Of a DNA stretch of 64,000 bases, positions 23,378 through 32,337 are shown one piece after another. The notes below the pieces were generated by a model that was not told where the DNA came from, made no database searches, and saw only the letters and a list, made by a program, of their open reading frames with translations. The stretch is taken from positions 186,001 through 250,000 of the forward strand of contig NZ_AZGB01000016.1 in the NCBI RefSeq assembly GCF_001435235.1, written 5' to 3'. The translations under genes and the position numbers were made by a program. The stretch comes from Liquorilactobacillus ghanensis DSM 18630. GTDB taxonomy: Bacteria; Bacillota; Bacilli; Lactobacillales; Lactobacillaceae. Positions within the stretch are counted from its first letter, which is position 1; each line of letters starts with the position of its first letter.

Positions 23378-24460
23378 TTAGAGGGCTTGTGGAAGATCGA
23401 TTGAGAATTTTTTAGCGATCGCGGTAATTTCCTGAGTGGTTTTAGGATCGATGGTAACACCTTGTTTCAAGTTGTTATCATAGTTGCGGTATTCACGATC
23501 ACCAGGAATCATAATGTGAGTTCCCGGAACGTGATCTAAATGCCGAATCCGATCAAACATTTTTTCAGCGTTAGCTTTTAAAGTTGCCAAGTCACCAAAG
23601 AAAGCCGGATTGATAACCATAAAGAATTGACTGAAATCATGTTTGCCAGTGCTGGTGTCAGCAGAAATTGAACCCTGAGCTAAAATGCCGGTCAGCAATT
23701 CAACAACAAGTGAGTTGCCAAAGCCTTTGTAGTTTGAGTTTTCTTCTTGGTTACCACCGAGGGTTAAAACGCCGCCGCCGGACTGATGTTCTGTAAAAGC
23801 AACCTCAGATAAAATTTCAGCCGCTTTTTTAGAATCATGAATAACATTTCGGTTGCGGTCGACAGCCCATTCACCAGGAATCGGTTTTTGATTTTTAGCT
23901 AGAACCATGATTTTGCCGCTGGAAACACTGGCAGTGGCTCCGTCGAAAACAAAGGGATGTGGTTCGGCTGGAAAAGTAAAAGCAAAAGCATTTGAGCCTA
24001 AAAATGCTTCAATTGCATTGGTTGGGACTACTAATGGTCGCGTATTGGTGGTTGAAATACCGATCAAACCGGCTTTAGCCGCTAGGCGTGAGTAATATCC
24101 AGCGGTTCCAAAATGATTTGAGTTGCGAATAACCGCCATGGCAACGTTCGTAGTTTTTGCTTTTTTGATCAGACTATTCATTGCCAATGCAGAGGCGATC
24201 TGTCCCATATTACCGTTAGCATCAATCAGCATACTGGTAGCCGTTTCTTTTAAGATTTTAATCTGATTTTGCGGTTTGATCGTCCCATCTTGAACCATCC
24301 GGATATACCAATCAAGTCGTTGAATACCATGAGAAGAAATTCCTCTTAAATCAGCATCAACTAATGTGTCAGCTAGTAAGGTTCCATTTTCAGCAGAAAA
24401 ACCGACACTTTGGAATACTTTCTCTAAAAACTCAGTTTCTGCTGCAGCAGTAATTCGCAT
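23378..24460 (-). CDS. Ldh2-type (malate/L-lactate dehydrogenase superfamily) NAD(P)-dependent 2-hydroxyacid dehydrogenase
   Basis: The 360-residue protein belongs to the Ldh2/MDH2/sulfolactate dehydrogenase family, not the classic LDH family. Key segments are DLRGISSHGIQRL near residue 40, NSNHFGTAGYY (catalytic histidine), and GNSLVVELLTGILAQGS. Substrates in the family include lactate, malate, ureidoglycolate and branched 2-hydroxy acids. A T-box leader with a likely Leu specifier lies upstream, which points to a branched 2-oxo acid such as 2-oxoisocaproate. The ATG at 24460 gives the usual N-terminus; the open frame upstream runs into the T-box terminator. Confidence 0.85.
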   Translation of the reverse strand: MRITAAAETEFLEKVFQSVGFSAENGTLLADTLVDADLRGISSHGIQRLDWYIRMVQDGTIKPQNQIKILKETATSMLIDANGNMGQIASALAMNSLIKKAKTTNVAMAVIRNSNHFGTAGYYSRLAAKAGLIGISTTNTRPLVVPTNAIEAFLGSNAFAFTFPAEPHPFVFDGATASVSSGKIMVLAKNQKPIPGEWAVDRNRNVIHDSKKAAEILSEVAFTEHQSGGGVLTLGGNQEENSNYKGFGNSLVVELLTGILAQGSISADTSTGKHDFSQFFMVINPAFFGDLATLKANAEKMFDRIRHLDHVPGTHIMIPGDREYRNYDNNLKQGVTIDPKTTQEITAIAKKFSIDLPQAL

Positions 24461-24493
24461 AAACAACGCTTCTTTCTTTAATTTTTTAATAAC

Positions 24494-24740
24494 AAAACCC
24501 CGCCTAACACTATTTTCATAGTGCAAGACGGGGTGACCGTGGTACCACTTGCTCTTTATCTATCATATTGATAAACCTCAGTGACATGAATCGTCAAGAA
24601 CGATAACGGCTTCTGCCGATTGGACAGCTTGCACCATCCAATACTTTTTGAGTTCATCTTCATCAACTGTTATTTGCACTTTTTCAGCTACCGGCGCTCT
24701 CTTAAAAATAATTAGTTGAATCTCTTCTCAAAGCTGATTT
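24494..24740 (-). ncRNA. T-box leader (tRNA-sensing riboswitch), likely Leu
   Basis: On the minus strand the antiterminator motif GTGGTACCAC (24539-24548) is followed by a strong terminator: GGGG-CGTC / GGCGGGG stem at 24498-24533, then a T-run. Upstream are a hairpin TTGGA/TCCAA, a CGGC-AGAA-GCCG hairpin and a Stem I region with AGAGAGCGCCGGTAGCTG. The specifier is read as CTC (24650-24652) in the GAACTCA context, the form seen in leucine T-boxes. Uncharged tRNA-Leu would switch on the dehydrogenase. The specifier call is less certain than the T-box itself. Confidence 0.8.
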
Positions 24741-24746
24741 ACAGCT

Positions 24747-24775
24747 ATTAAAAAACAAATTCCAGCAGATGTCAA
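24747..24775 (-). promoter_or_regulatory. Promoter of the T-box transcript
   Basis: Minus strand TTGACA (24770-24775), 17-bp spacer, TTTAAT (24747-24752). From here to 25020 the plus strand holds the pepN promoter region, with a TATAAT box near 24987; no other gene is seen. Confidence 0.7.
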
Positions 24776-25020
24776 TAACCAATAGCTGATTTTAGAAGGC
24801 ATCAGCAAAAGATCAGTAATTTTTTAAGACTAGGTTTCTAACAACTATTGATTAAAATTACTTTGTAAATAAGCTCATGAAATGAAGAATCATAAGTTAG
24901 AGGAGAAGTTTACTTTGCTTTACATTGCTTTTTCAGCTTATCTATAATTAAATCCAGACAGCAGCAACTTTTTGCATAAAGGATGTATAATAATATTATT
25001 CTGATTAAGAAGGAGATACT

Positions 25021-27555
25021 ATGACTGAAATAACACGTTTTTATAATACATTTCAACCAGAACACTATAATGTTTTTTTGGATATCGATCGTCAAAAAAA
25101 GACTATTACGGGTAAAACAACAATTACGGGGACAGCGCTTGAACCAGAAATCGCAATTCATCAAAAGGATCTGCAAGTTGCCAAGGTTACAGCTGCTCAA
25201 CAGCAATTGGAATTTACCCTTGATCCAGCAGCAGATGCCTTAAAAATTAAATTGCCTCAAAGTGGCAAGACAACTTTTACGGTCAATTATACGGCACCAT
25301 TGACGGATACAATGATGGGTATTTATCCTTCTTATTACGAAGTGGACGGAGTTAAAAAACAGATTATCGGTACACAATTTGAAACGAATTTTGCTCGCCA
25401 AGCTTTTCCATGTGTTGATGAACCGGAAGCAAAAGCAACTTTTTCGTTGGCTATCAAGTTTGATGAACAGCCGGGAGAAACCGTTTTGAGCAATATGCCA
25501 GAAACTAAAGTTGAGGACGGAGTGCATTATTTTGAACCGACAGTCAAAATGTCGACCTATCTGGTAGCTTTTGCTTTTGGGGACCTTCAAAGTAAAATAA
25601 CGACAACTAAGAGTGGGGTTAAAGTTGGCGTTTTTGCAACTAAGGCACATCAGCCGCATGAATTGGATTTTGCATTGGATATTGCCAAACGTGCAATTGA
25701 ATTTTATGAAGACTTTTACCAAACGCCGTATCCATTACCACATTCTTGGCAATTAGCATTACCAGATTTTTCAGCAGGAGCGATGGAGAACTGGGGATTG
25801 GTAACTTACCGAGAAGCTTATTTGCTGATTGATCCGGAAAATACGGCCTTGGATACTCAAAAATTGGTAGCAACAGTGATTACGCATGAATTAGCACACC
25901 AATGGTTCGGTGATTTAGTAACGATGAAGTGGTGGGATGATTTATGGTTAAATGAAAGTTTTGCGAACATGATGGAATATGTTGCTGTTGATGCAATTAA
26001 GCCTGAATGGCGTATCTGGGAATTATTCCAAGAGTCCGATGTTCCGGCTGCCTTACAACGGGATGCAACTGATGGAGTACAGTCAGTTCATGTTAAAGTA
26101 AACAATCCAGCCGAAATCGATGCACTATTTGATAGCGCAATTGTTTACGCTAAAGGTGCCAGAATGTTAGTTATGGTACGGGCATTAATTGGAGACAAAG
26201 CTTTGCGGGCTGGATTGAAGCAGTACTTTGCAGCTCATCAGTACAGTAATGCTACTGGAGCAGATTTGTGGGCGGCCTTAGGAGCTGCTGCCGGAATTGA
26301 TGTTGGGGCAGTTATGCAGTCTTGGCTTGAACAGCCCGGTTATCCAGTGGTTACCGTGGCAGTCAAAAATGGCAAATTAACCTTAACACAAGAACAATTC
26401 TTTATTGGTGAAGGACAGCAGCAGGATCGTTTATGGCAGATTCCGCTGCATGGCAATTACCAAGCGGTTCCAACATTGATGACTGAACGGGAGCTGACTT
26501 TGGGTGATTACCAGCAATTACGTCAAGCTGCTGCGAAACCATTTCGCTTGAATGTCGGCAATAACTCGCATTTTATTGTTAAATATACTGCTGAGTTACT
26601 ACAGGATATATTAGCGAACTTTGCCACGCTGGATGAAATTGATCAGCTGCAATTATTGCAAGATCTACGCTTACTAGCTGATAGTCGCCAGCTGTCTTAT
26701 GCTGACCTAGTACCACTGCTGTCAAAATTTGCAGTCAGCACTTCAGCGGTAGTTAATGCTATTTTGTATCAAACAGCAGCCAATTTAAAGAAATTTGTTG
26801 AACCTGATACAGCTGAGGAAAAACAGTTAAAGCAATTCTTTGATCAGTTAAGTGCGCCTGCAGTTAAACGTTTGGGGTGGCAGGCTGTCGCTGGTGAATC
26901 TGACGATGATAAGCTGGTTCGACCATATGTTTTGGGTGCGGCTTTATATGCTGAAAATCAGCTAGCTATCAATCAGGCTCATCAATTATTTACTGCTCAT
27001 CAAGCTGATTTAATTAATTTACCAGCAGCAATTCGTTCATTGGTTTTAACTAATGAGGTTAAGAATTTCGGTAGTGAAGAACTTTTTGACAAATTGTTTA
27101 CTATTTACCGTCAAACACCTGATGCGAGCTACAAGGCAGATCTGTGCGCGGCTTTGACTAGCACGCCTGATGCCGCTTTGATTAAAAAGCTGATTGAAAA
27201 ATTTGAAGATACTGAAACAATTAAGCCACAAGACTTGCGGGCTTGGTATTATCGGACTTTAGCTAATAATGATGGTCAGCAGGCTGCTTGGGATTGGATT
27301 CGTCAAGACTGGTCATGGCTGGAAGAAAAAGTCGGCGGCGATATGGAATTCACGACTTATATTACAGTAACCGCGCGTGTTTTCCACAGTGCTGCGCGCT
27401 TGGCAGAATTTCGGGCTTTCTTTGAACCTAAAATCAACATTCCGGGAATGACGCGTGAAATCAAAATGGATATTAAGATTATTACCAGTCGGGTCAACTT
27501 GATTGAAGCGGAAGCTGGAGCTGTTAATGCAGCCGTTAGTGACGCTGTTAAATAA
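25021..27555 (+). CDS. pepN: Aminopeptidase N (lysyl/alanyl type, M1 metallopeptidase)
   Basis: Cytoplasmic zinc aminopeptidase of 844 residues, the usual length for lactic acid bacteria, where PepN completes casein and peptide breakdown. The substrate-binding GAMENWGLVTYRE motif and the zinc motif HELAHQWFGD, with the downstream NESFA glutamate, are present. The C-terminal ERAP1-like helical domain follows. Start ATG has AAGGAGAT upstream. It stands alone with its own promoter and terminator. Confidence 0.97.
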   Translation: MTEITRFYNTFQPEHYNVFLDIDRQKKTITGKTTITGTALEPEIAIHQKDLQVAKVTAAQQQLEFTLDPAADALKIKLPQSGKTTFTVNYTAPLTDTMMGIYPSYYEVDGVKKQIIGTQFETNFARQAFPCVDEPEAKATFSLAIKFDEQPGETVLSNMPETKVEDGVHYFEPTVKMSTYLVAFAFGDLQSKITTTKSGVKVGVFATKAHQPHELDFALDIAKRAIEFYEDFYQTPYPLPHSWQLALPDFSAGAMENWGLVTYREAYLLIDPENTALDTQKLVATVITHELAHQWFGDLVTMKWWDDLWLNESFANMMEYVAVDAIKPEWRIWELFQESDVPAALQRDATDGVQSVHVKVNNPAEIDALFDSAIVYAKGARMLVMVRALIGDKALRAGLKQYFAAHQYSNATGADLWAALGAAAGIDVGAVMQSWLEQPGYPVVTVAVKNGKLTLTQEQFFIGEGQQQDRLWQIPLHGNYQAVPTLMTERELTLGDYQQLRQAAAKPFRLNVGNNSHFIVKYTAELLQDILANFATLDEIDQLQLLQDLRLLADSRQLSYADLVPLLSKFAVSTSAVVNAILYQTAANLKKFVEPDTAEEKQLKQFFDQLSAPAVKRLGWQAVAGESDDDKLVRPYVLGAALYAENQLAINQAHQLFTAHQADLINLPAAIRSLVLTNEVKNFGSEELFDKLFTIYRQTPDASYKADLCAALTSTPDAALIKKLIEKFEDTETIKPQDLRAWYYRTLANNDGQQAAWDWIRQDWSWLEEKVGGDMEFTTYITVTARVFHSAARLAEFRAFFEPKINIPGMTREIKMDIKIITSRVNLIEAEAGAVNAAVSDAVK

Positions 27556-27592
27556 TTTTTCTACTGGATATTAAAAAAATATTGTAAATAAG

Positions 27593-27631
27593 TAGCCTGT
27601 TAACCAATCAAAGTTAGCAGGCTATTTTTTT
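27593..27631 (+). terminator. Intrinsic terminator after pepN
   Basis: TAGCCTGTTAAC (27593-27604) pairs with GTTAGCAGGCTA (27613-27624) with one mismatch, followed by seven T. Confidence 0.85.
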
Positions 27632-27722
27632 CTAGCCATTTATTTTAGGCTTTTGGTTGCGTTCCGAAAGATTTGCTAGGCTTTTTCGTTAGCAAAAAAG
27701 AATATTTAATTGAACTTTTGCT

Positions 27723-27820
27723 AAATTAAAAAATAATGAAATAGCTCATTGATTTTTCCATATATTAAAGATATAGTATAAATTGTTTTTAAAATCATAT
27801 AATACGACTTAATACATATT
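27723..27820 (+). repeat. Left copy of an inverted, near-identical promoter/operator region (about 95 bp)
   Basis: This segment and 36644-36738 read on the minus strand are almost the same: only two substitutions in the first 70 bp, then a short variable stretch, then an identical block ending ACGACTTAATACATATT. Weaker similarity extends about 50 bp further upstream. The left copy contains TTGATT (27749-27754), 17-bp spacer, TATAGT (27772-27777), a promoter for the frlC-like operon. The identical block about 30 bp after the -10 box is a good candidate operator for the GntR regulator at 31535. Confidence 0.85.
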
Positions 27821-27852
27821 ATTGAGTTGTCTTGTAATAGGGAGATGTTTTT

Positions 27853-28686
27853 TTGATTAAAACGGATAATCTGGCAGGAATGAATATACATTATCCATTT
27901 TATGCTTTAGAAGATTTTTTCAGCTATCAAAATAACATCGGAATTAAAAATGTTGAGTTGTGGGGAGGAATACCCCACTTGTATTTGGATGCAGCTAGTT
28001 TCGAAAGCTTAAATAAAGTTATTGCCTTAGCCAGAAAGTATAAGATCAAAATACCGGTATTTACTCCTGAATCTATTATTTACCAATACAATATAGCTGC
28101 TCCAAATAAGGAGCAGTGGCAAAAGAGCAAACTATATTTTAAAAATGCAATTAGGATTACTGCGGAGCTAGGTGCAAAAATTATGGGAATTAATTCTGGT
28201 TTTGGGTTGTTGAATGAGCCAGCAAGTGAAGCTTGGCAAAGATCTTTAGAAATGTTGAGTTCACTGTCCGAATTTGCAGCGCGACAAAATGTTACGTTGG
28301 CCTTAGAAACGCTTAGACCGGAAGAGTCACAAATAGTTACGACTATTGAAGATGCCAAAAAAATGTTGCACGAAGTTAACTCGGATTCCTTAAAGCCGAT
28401 GATCGATACTACAGCGATAACGGTTGCCGGTGAAACTTTAGAACAATGGTTTAACACGTTTGGCACCTCAATTGTGCATATTCATTTTGTGGATTGTGGA
28501 AAAACAGGAGGTCATTTAGCTTGGGGGGATGGAGAACAAGACTTAGCTGCAGCGATTAAGACTTTAAATAAATACAATTATACTGGCTTTTTAGGTCAAG
28601 AAATAACTGCTTCAAGGTACTATAAAAAGCCATTTGAAGCAGATAAGCGAGTATTTCAGCTGATAAAAAATCAGACTGAAAAATAA
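27853..28686 (+). CDS. frlC: FrlC-like fructosamine 3-epimerase (xylose-isomerase-type TIM barrel)
   Basis: A 277-residue TIM-barrel protein. The N-terminal VELWGGIPHLY and the VFTPESIIYQYN segments closely follow E. coli FrlC (fructoselysine/psicoselysine 3-epimerase), which have IEIWGGRPH and TPETNGYPYN at the same places. Metal-binding residues are in LALETL, PMIDTT, HIHFVD and GQEIT. Start is TTG with GGGAGATG upstream. First gene of the left operon, followed by a binding protein, frlB-, frlD- and frlR-like genes. The exact amino acid part of the substrate is unknown. Confidence 0.75.
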   Translation: MIKTDNLAGMNIHYPFYALEDFFSYQNNIGIKNVELWGGIPHLYLDAASFESLNKVIALARKYKIKIPVFTPESIIYQYNIAAPNKEQWQKSKLYFKNAIRITAELGAKIMGINSGFGLLNEPASEAWQRSLEMLSSLSEFAARQNVTLALETLRPEESQIVTTIEDAKKMLHEVNSDSLKPMIDTTAITVAGETLEQWFNTFGTSIVHIHFVDCGKTGGHLAWGDGEQDLAAAIKTLNKYNYTGFLGQEITASRYYKKPFEADKRVFQLIKNQTEK

Positions 28687-28750
28687 TGAAACTATAGAAA
28701 AGCAATACGATCTTTTTAACTACCAACATATAATACGAGGAGAAATTGAG

Positions 28751-29584
28751 ATGAAAAAAATATACAAGAAATTAATTTTAGTTATTTCGCTTTTAGGATT
28801 AATGGTGTTGGCAGCTAGTTGTTCTAGCAGCAAGTCAGCTAGCAAAGATAATAGTGTAAAAAAGATTCAAGACAAGGGAACCTTAGTGGTGGGGACTTCG
28901 GCAGACTTTGCACCGTTCGAATTTCCAATCGTTAAAGATGGTCAGAAGCAGATTGTCGGTTATGATATGATGATTGCTAAAAAAATAGCCCAAGCACTGC
29001 ATGTTAAATTAAAAATCCAAAATGAAGAATTTTCCTCGTTGATTACAGACCTGCGAGGAAATAAGATCGATTTAATCATAGCTGGACTCTCTGTAACTAA
29101 GCAGCGTGAAAAATATATAAGTTTCTCAAAACCGTATTATAAAGCAACTGATGTTTTACTAGTAAGAAAAGGTAATGCTGAGAAATATGATTCAGTTAAA
29201 TCGCTGGTTGGTAAAAGTATCGGTGTCCAGCAGAGCAGTACCCAGGAAACAGAAGCAAAGAAAAGGTTTAAAAAGAGCAACTTAATTGTAGAAAGTGCGG
29301 TTACCAACATGTCAACCGAATTATCTCAAGGAAAATTAGATGGTATTGTTGTGGGGCAGGCAATTGCGGCTGAGTATGTTGCTAAATTCCCAGATAAATA
29401 CTCAATTGCTAAGGTTAAAATTCCAGTTAAAAAAGATGCGCAAACCAATAATATTGGAATTCGCAAGGGAGATAATGAACTGAAAAAACGAGTTAATAAA
29501 GTTATAACGCAGCTCCAAAAAAATGGTGAAGATACTAAAATGTTTAATGAAGCAAAGCAATTACAGGACAAATACGGGAAGTAA
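28751..29584 (+). CDS. Amino-acid-type ABC transporter substrate-binding lipoprotein (PAAT family)
   Basis: A 277-residue extracellular solute-binding protein of family 3 (glutamine/arginine type). The signal peptide ends in a lipobox (VLAASC, cysteine near residue 24), followed by a Ser/Lys-rich linker. The mature domain begins IQDKGTLVVGTSADFAPFEF and contains DLIIAGLSVTKQREKYISFSKPYY, typical of the family. Neighbours suggest that it binds a fructosyl amino acid. The matching permease is in the opposite operon (35915), and no ATPase is encoded in the island. Confidence 0.9.
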   Translation: MKKIYKKLILVISLLGLMVLAASCSSSKSASKDNSVKKIQDKGTLVVGTSADFAPFEFPIVKDGQKQIVGYDMMIAKKIAQALHVKLKIQNEEFSSLITDLRGNKIDLIIAGLSVTKQREKYISFSKPYYKATDVLLVRKGNAEKYDSVKSLVGKSIGVQQSSTQETEAKKRFKKSNLIVESAVTNMSTELSQGKLDGIVVGQAIAAEYVAKFPDKYSIAKVKIPVKKDAQTNNIGIRKGDNELKKRVNKVITQLQKNGEDTKMFNEAKQLQDKYGK

Positions 29585-29631
29585 ATTAATTTTTAATAGT
29601 TTTAGATTTTAATAAATATAGGGGGATCTTT

Positions 29632-30600
29632 ATGAAGATAGAAACAATTGCCCAGAATATTGTAGATAACAGTGAGAAAAAATTAAAAGAGATTTATTTT
29701 GTTGCTTGTGGCGGATCATTAGTTGATATGTATGTAGCTAATTATTTACTTGAGCATGAGTCACTGACTTTAACTAGTGGGTGGTTTACCAGCAATGAAT
29801 TTGTAAAATTTCCTCCTAAAAGGTTGGGAAAGCAGTCGTTAGTTATTTTATGCTCACATAGCGGCAATACGTTAGAAACTATTAATGCTGGAAAAATAGC
29901 CAAAAAAGCTGGTGCCCAAACGGTCGGATTCACCTTCAATGAAAAGGCTGATTTATTGGAGACGGCAGATTATAGTTATATATATGATTGGGGAAACGAG
30001 CGGGAAGTAAGTAATAATCCGATGGCGCTTATTATGACTTTAGCAGTTGAAGTGTTCGAAAGAATTGAGGGTTATAATAATTACAGCAACTTCAAAGAGG
30101 GATTGGAAAGAATTGATACGATCGTTGCCCATGCGGAAGATTTGGTGCAACAAAGGGCAAAGGCGTTTGCAAACGCAAGAGCAGGTGAAAAGATATTTAA
30201 TATAATTGGCAGTGGAGCTACTTTTGGTCAGATATATGGATTTGCAATCTGTTCGTTAATGGAAATGCAGTGGTTGAATGCAGTGCCAATAAATTCAGCT
30301 GAATTTTTCCATGGTCCCTTTGAAGTGACCGATAAAGAATTGCCGTTTATTTTAACGCTGAGTATTGGCAGAACACGATCTTTAGATGAAAGAGTAAAGA
30401 AATTTTTGGATCGTTATGCTCAAAAGATTGAAGTTATTGATGCAAAAGAACTTGGACTTGATTTAATTAATGAGAGTGTTGCCGAGTACTTCAATCCGGT
30501 TTTATTTTATAGTGTTTTATCGCAGTATCGAAAAGCTTTAGCAAATGTTCGTCAGCATCCACTAGACGTTAGACGCTATATGGGTAAAGTTAAATATTAA
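29632..30600 (+). CDS. frlB: FrlB-like fructosamine-6-phosphate deglycase (SIS domains)
   Basis: The 322-residue protein has two SIS (sugar isomerase) domains. YFVACGGSLVDMYVANYLL and CSHSGNTLETI lie in the first, and EFFHGPFEV and HPLDVRRYMGKVKY close the second; these match FrlB enzymes that split fructosamine 6-phosphate into glucose 6-phosphate and the free amine. A catalytic glutamate (AEFFHGPFE) is present. It lies between the binding protein gene and the frlD-like kinase, 13 bp before the latter. Start ATG has AGGGGGAT upstream. Confidence 0.88.
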   Translation: MKIETIAQNIVDNSEKKLKEIYFVACGGSLVDMYVANYLLEHESLTLTSGWFTSNEFVKFPPKRLGKQSLVILCSHSGNTLETINAGKIAKKAGAQTVGFTFNEKADLLETADYSYIYDWGNEREVSNNPMALIMTLAVEVFERIEGYNNYSNFKEGLERIDTIVAHAEDLVQQRAKAFANARAGEKIFNIIGSGATFGQIYGFAICSLMEMQWLNAVPINSAEFFHGPFEVTDKELPFILTLSIGRTRSLDERVKKFLDRYAQKIEVIDAKELGLDLINESVAEYFNPVLFYSVLSQYRKALANVRQHPLDVRRYMGKVKY

Positions 30601-30613
30601 GGTGGCTTTTGGT

Positions 30614-31432
30614 ATGAAGGTTTTGGGATTAGGTGATGCAGTAGTTGATAAATATATTAACAAATATACGATGTATCCTGGTGGCAACGCATTAAATTTC
30701 GCAGTTTTTGCTAAGCAACTTGGACAGCAAGCAGGCTTTTTAGGAGTTCTTGGTTCTGATCAAGCAGGTAGCTACTTGAAAAAAGTTATTGATAAATTGC
30801 AGATTGATAATAGTCATGCTCGGACTGAAGAGGGAGAAAATGGTTACTCTGAGGTCAAAATTGTAGATAATGATCGAATTTTCATTGGCAGTAATAAAGG
30901 CGGAGTTTCAGCTCAAAATTTATTAAAATTATCAGCCGCAGATGATGATTATTTAAAAAGCTTTGATTTGATCCACATCGGACTTTATGGTCAAGTTGAT
31001 CATTTGTTAGATAAGGTGCATTCTCTAGATTTAAGGGTGTCTTATGATTTTTCTGATAATTTTACTAGTAAGAAAGTTGATATGCTAATTAATAAAGTTG
31101 CATATGGTTTTTTCTCACTAAGTGGCAAAAGTGATGAAGCTGTTAAAAGCTTTTTGCAGCAAGTTTATACAAACAACAATAAAGTTTTGCTTGCTACTCG
31201 TGGGTCAGAAGCAGCGATCGCATACGATGGTAAACGTTTTTTTGAAAAAGCAGCGACAGCGATTGAAAAACCAGTTGACACGATGGCAGCTGGGGATGCG
31301 TTCATAACAGCTTTTTTAGTAGCTTATTTATCAAAACAAGTTGGTATTGAAGAATCGATGGTCAAAGCGCATGAATTTGCAGCTGAGATTTGTCAGCTAA
31401 ATGGATCATTTGGTTTGGGCGTGAAGTATTAA
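30614..31432 (+). CDS. frlD: FrlD-like fructosamine 6-kinase (PfkB family)
   Basis: A 272-residue ribokinase-fold kinase. The N-terminal MKVLGLGDAVVDKYINK and YPGGNALNFAVFAKQLG blocks match fructoselysine 6-kinases. The C-terminal PfkB signature DTMAAGDAFITAFL holds the catalytic aspartate. It would phosphorylate the imported fructosamine at O6, making the substrate of the FrlB-like deglycase. The ATG at 30614 with AAGGTGG upstream is preferred over the GTG at 30602, which is part of that site. Confidence 0.85.
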   Translation: MKVLGLGDAVVDKYINKYTMYPGGNALNFAVFAKQLGQQAGFLGVLGSDQAGSYLKKVIDKLQIDNSHARTEEGENGYSEVKIVDNDRIFIGSNKGGVSAQNLLKLSAADDDYLKSFDLIHIGLYGQVDHLLDKVHSLDLRVSYDFSDNFTSKKVDMLINKVAYGFFSLSGKSDEAVKSFLQQVYTNNNKVLLATRGSEAAIAYDGKRFFEKAATAIEKPVDTMAAGDAFITAFLVAYLSKQVGIEESMVKAHEFAAEICQLNGSFGLGVKY

Positions 31433-31457
31433 ATTTGTCAGCGGCTTCCTTAAGGAC

Positions 31458-31489
31458 AGCCAGTTTATTATAATTGAAATAAACTGGCT
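31458..31489. promoter_or_regulatory. Perfect 12-bp inverted repeat before the GntR gene
   Basis: AGCCAGTTTATT (31458-31469) and AATAAACTGGCT (31478-31489) are exact reverse complements with an 8-nt loop. No T-run follows. It may lower read-through into the regulator gene, protect the 3' end of the upstream mRNA, or act as an operator. Confidence 0.55.
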
Positions 31490-31534
31490 AAACTTGCTGG
31501 TTATTAGGATTTTATAAGAAATGGGAAGGTTTTA

Positions 31535-32248
31535 ATGAAATACAGTAATTCAATAAGGCCACTTTATCTACAAATACAAGATGATATAAAAAACAGTATA
31601 AACTCTGGCAAATTTAGCCATGGCGAGAAGATACCGACTGAGACGCAATTGCAAAAAATGTTTAATGTTAGTCGAGTAACGGTAAGAAAAGCTATCAATG
31701 GTTTGGTCGATAATGGTGTTTTGATTAGACAACAAGGAATTGGGACTTTTGTTAATTATAAAAAAGTAAATAGAAAAATAGAGTATGTACGTGGATTTAC
31801 CGACAGTTGTATTGAGAATGGCTTAACACCTAAAACGATTTTGTTGGACAAAGAAATTATAACACCAACACCAGAGATAAAAAGGCAGTTAAAACTTGCC
31901 GATGGTGAACAAGCCATTTGGATTAGAAGAAAAAGATTGGCAAACGAAAAACCAATTATGTTAGAAAATAATTATTTTTCCCAAAAAAGATTCGCATTTT
32001 TATTGAATGAGAATCTAGAAGATTCACTATACCATTTATTAGGGAAAAAATATAATATTTTCCCGGACAATCCCGGAAAAACAACTTTGGAATTATGTGT
32101 TTCTGACATTAAACTTGCCAAAATAATGGAGGTAAATATTGGAGTACCTTTTTTCTATATGGAAACTGAAATCTCAGATCAAAATAAGATTCCAATTCAT
32201 GTAGGACATCAATATTATTTAGGTGAGTATTATAAATTTGATATTTAA
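31535..32248 (+). CDS. frlR: GntR-family regulator with UTRA domain (FrlR-like)
   Basis: The 237-residue protein has an N-terminal GntR winged helix (LYLQIQDDIKNSINSGKFSHG, then TQLQKMFNVSRVTVRKAINGL and IRQQGIGTFV) and a C-terminal UTRA ligand domain from about residue 85. It is the last gene of the left operon, as frlR is in known frl loci. It probably controls both inverted promoters (27723 and 36738), with a fructosamine or its 6-phosphate as inducer. The ligand is inference. Confidence 0.85.
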   Translation: MKYSNSIRPLYLQIQDDIKNSINSGKFSHGEKIPTETQLQKMFNVSRVTVRKAINGLVDNGVLIRQQGIGTFVNYKKVNRKIEYVRGFTDSCIENGLTPKTILLDKEIITPTPEIKRQLKLADGEQAIWIRRKRLANEKPIMLENNYFSQKRFAFLLNENLEDSLYHLLGKKYNIFPDNPGKTTLELCVSDIKLAKIMEVNIGVPFFYMETEISDQNKIPIHVGHQYYLGEYYKFDI

Positions 32249-32288
32249 TGCACGGGATGAGATTAAGTGCTGCTAATTTTGTTAAACG

Positions 32289-32317
32289 AAAAAAGTCCTT
32301 TTTTAAGGACTTTTTTT
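32289..32317. terminator. Bidirectional terminator between the two convergent island operons
   Basis: AAAAAAGTCCTT (32289-32300) pairs with AAGGACTTTTTT (32305-32316) around TTTT. U-runs arise in both directions, so it ends both the frlR-like and the arginine deiminase transcripts. Confidence 0.92.
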
Positions 32318-32337
32318 GGTGGTCAAGCTTAATGTAA

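Noticed and set aside
23907-24095. Short plus-strand frame inside the Ldh-type gene
   Set aside because: It is an antisense shadow with no ribosome binding site; the minus-strand gene is clearly the real one. The same holds for other antisense frames of 60-160 codons, such as 25240-25722 and 28080-28466.
27811-27813. TAATACGACT in both inverted promoter copies looks like the start of a T7 RNA polymerase promoter
   Set aside because: Only the first ten bases match and the rest of the T7 consensus differs. The element is part of the natural duplicated promoter region, and no phage polymerase is present.
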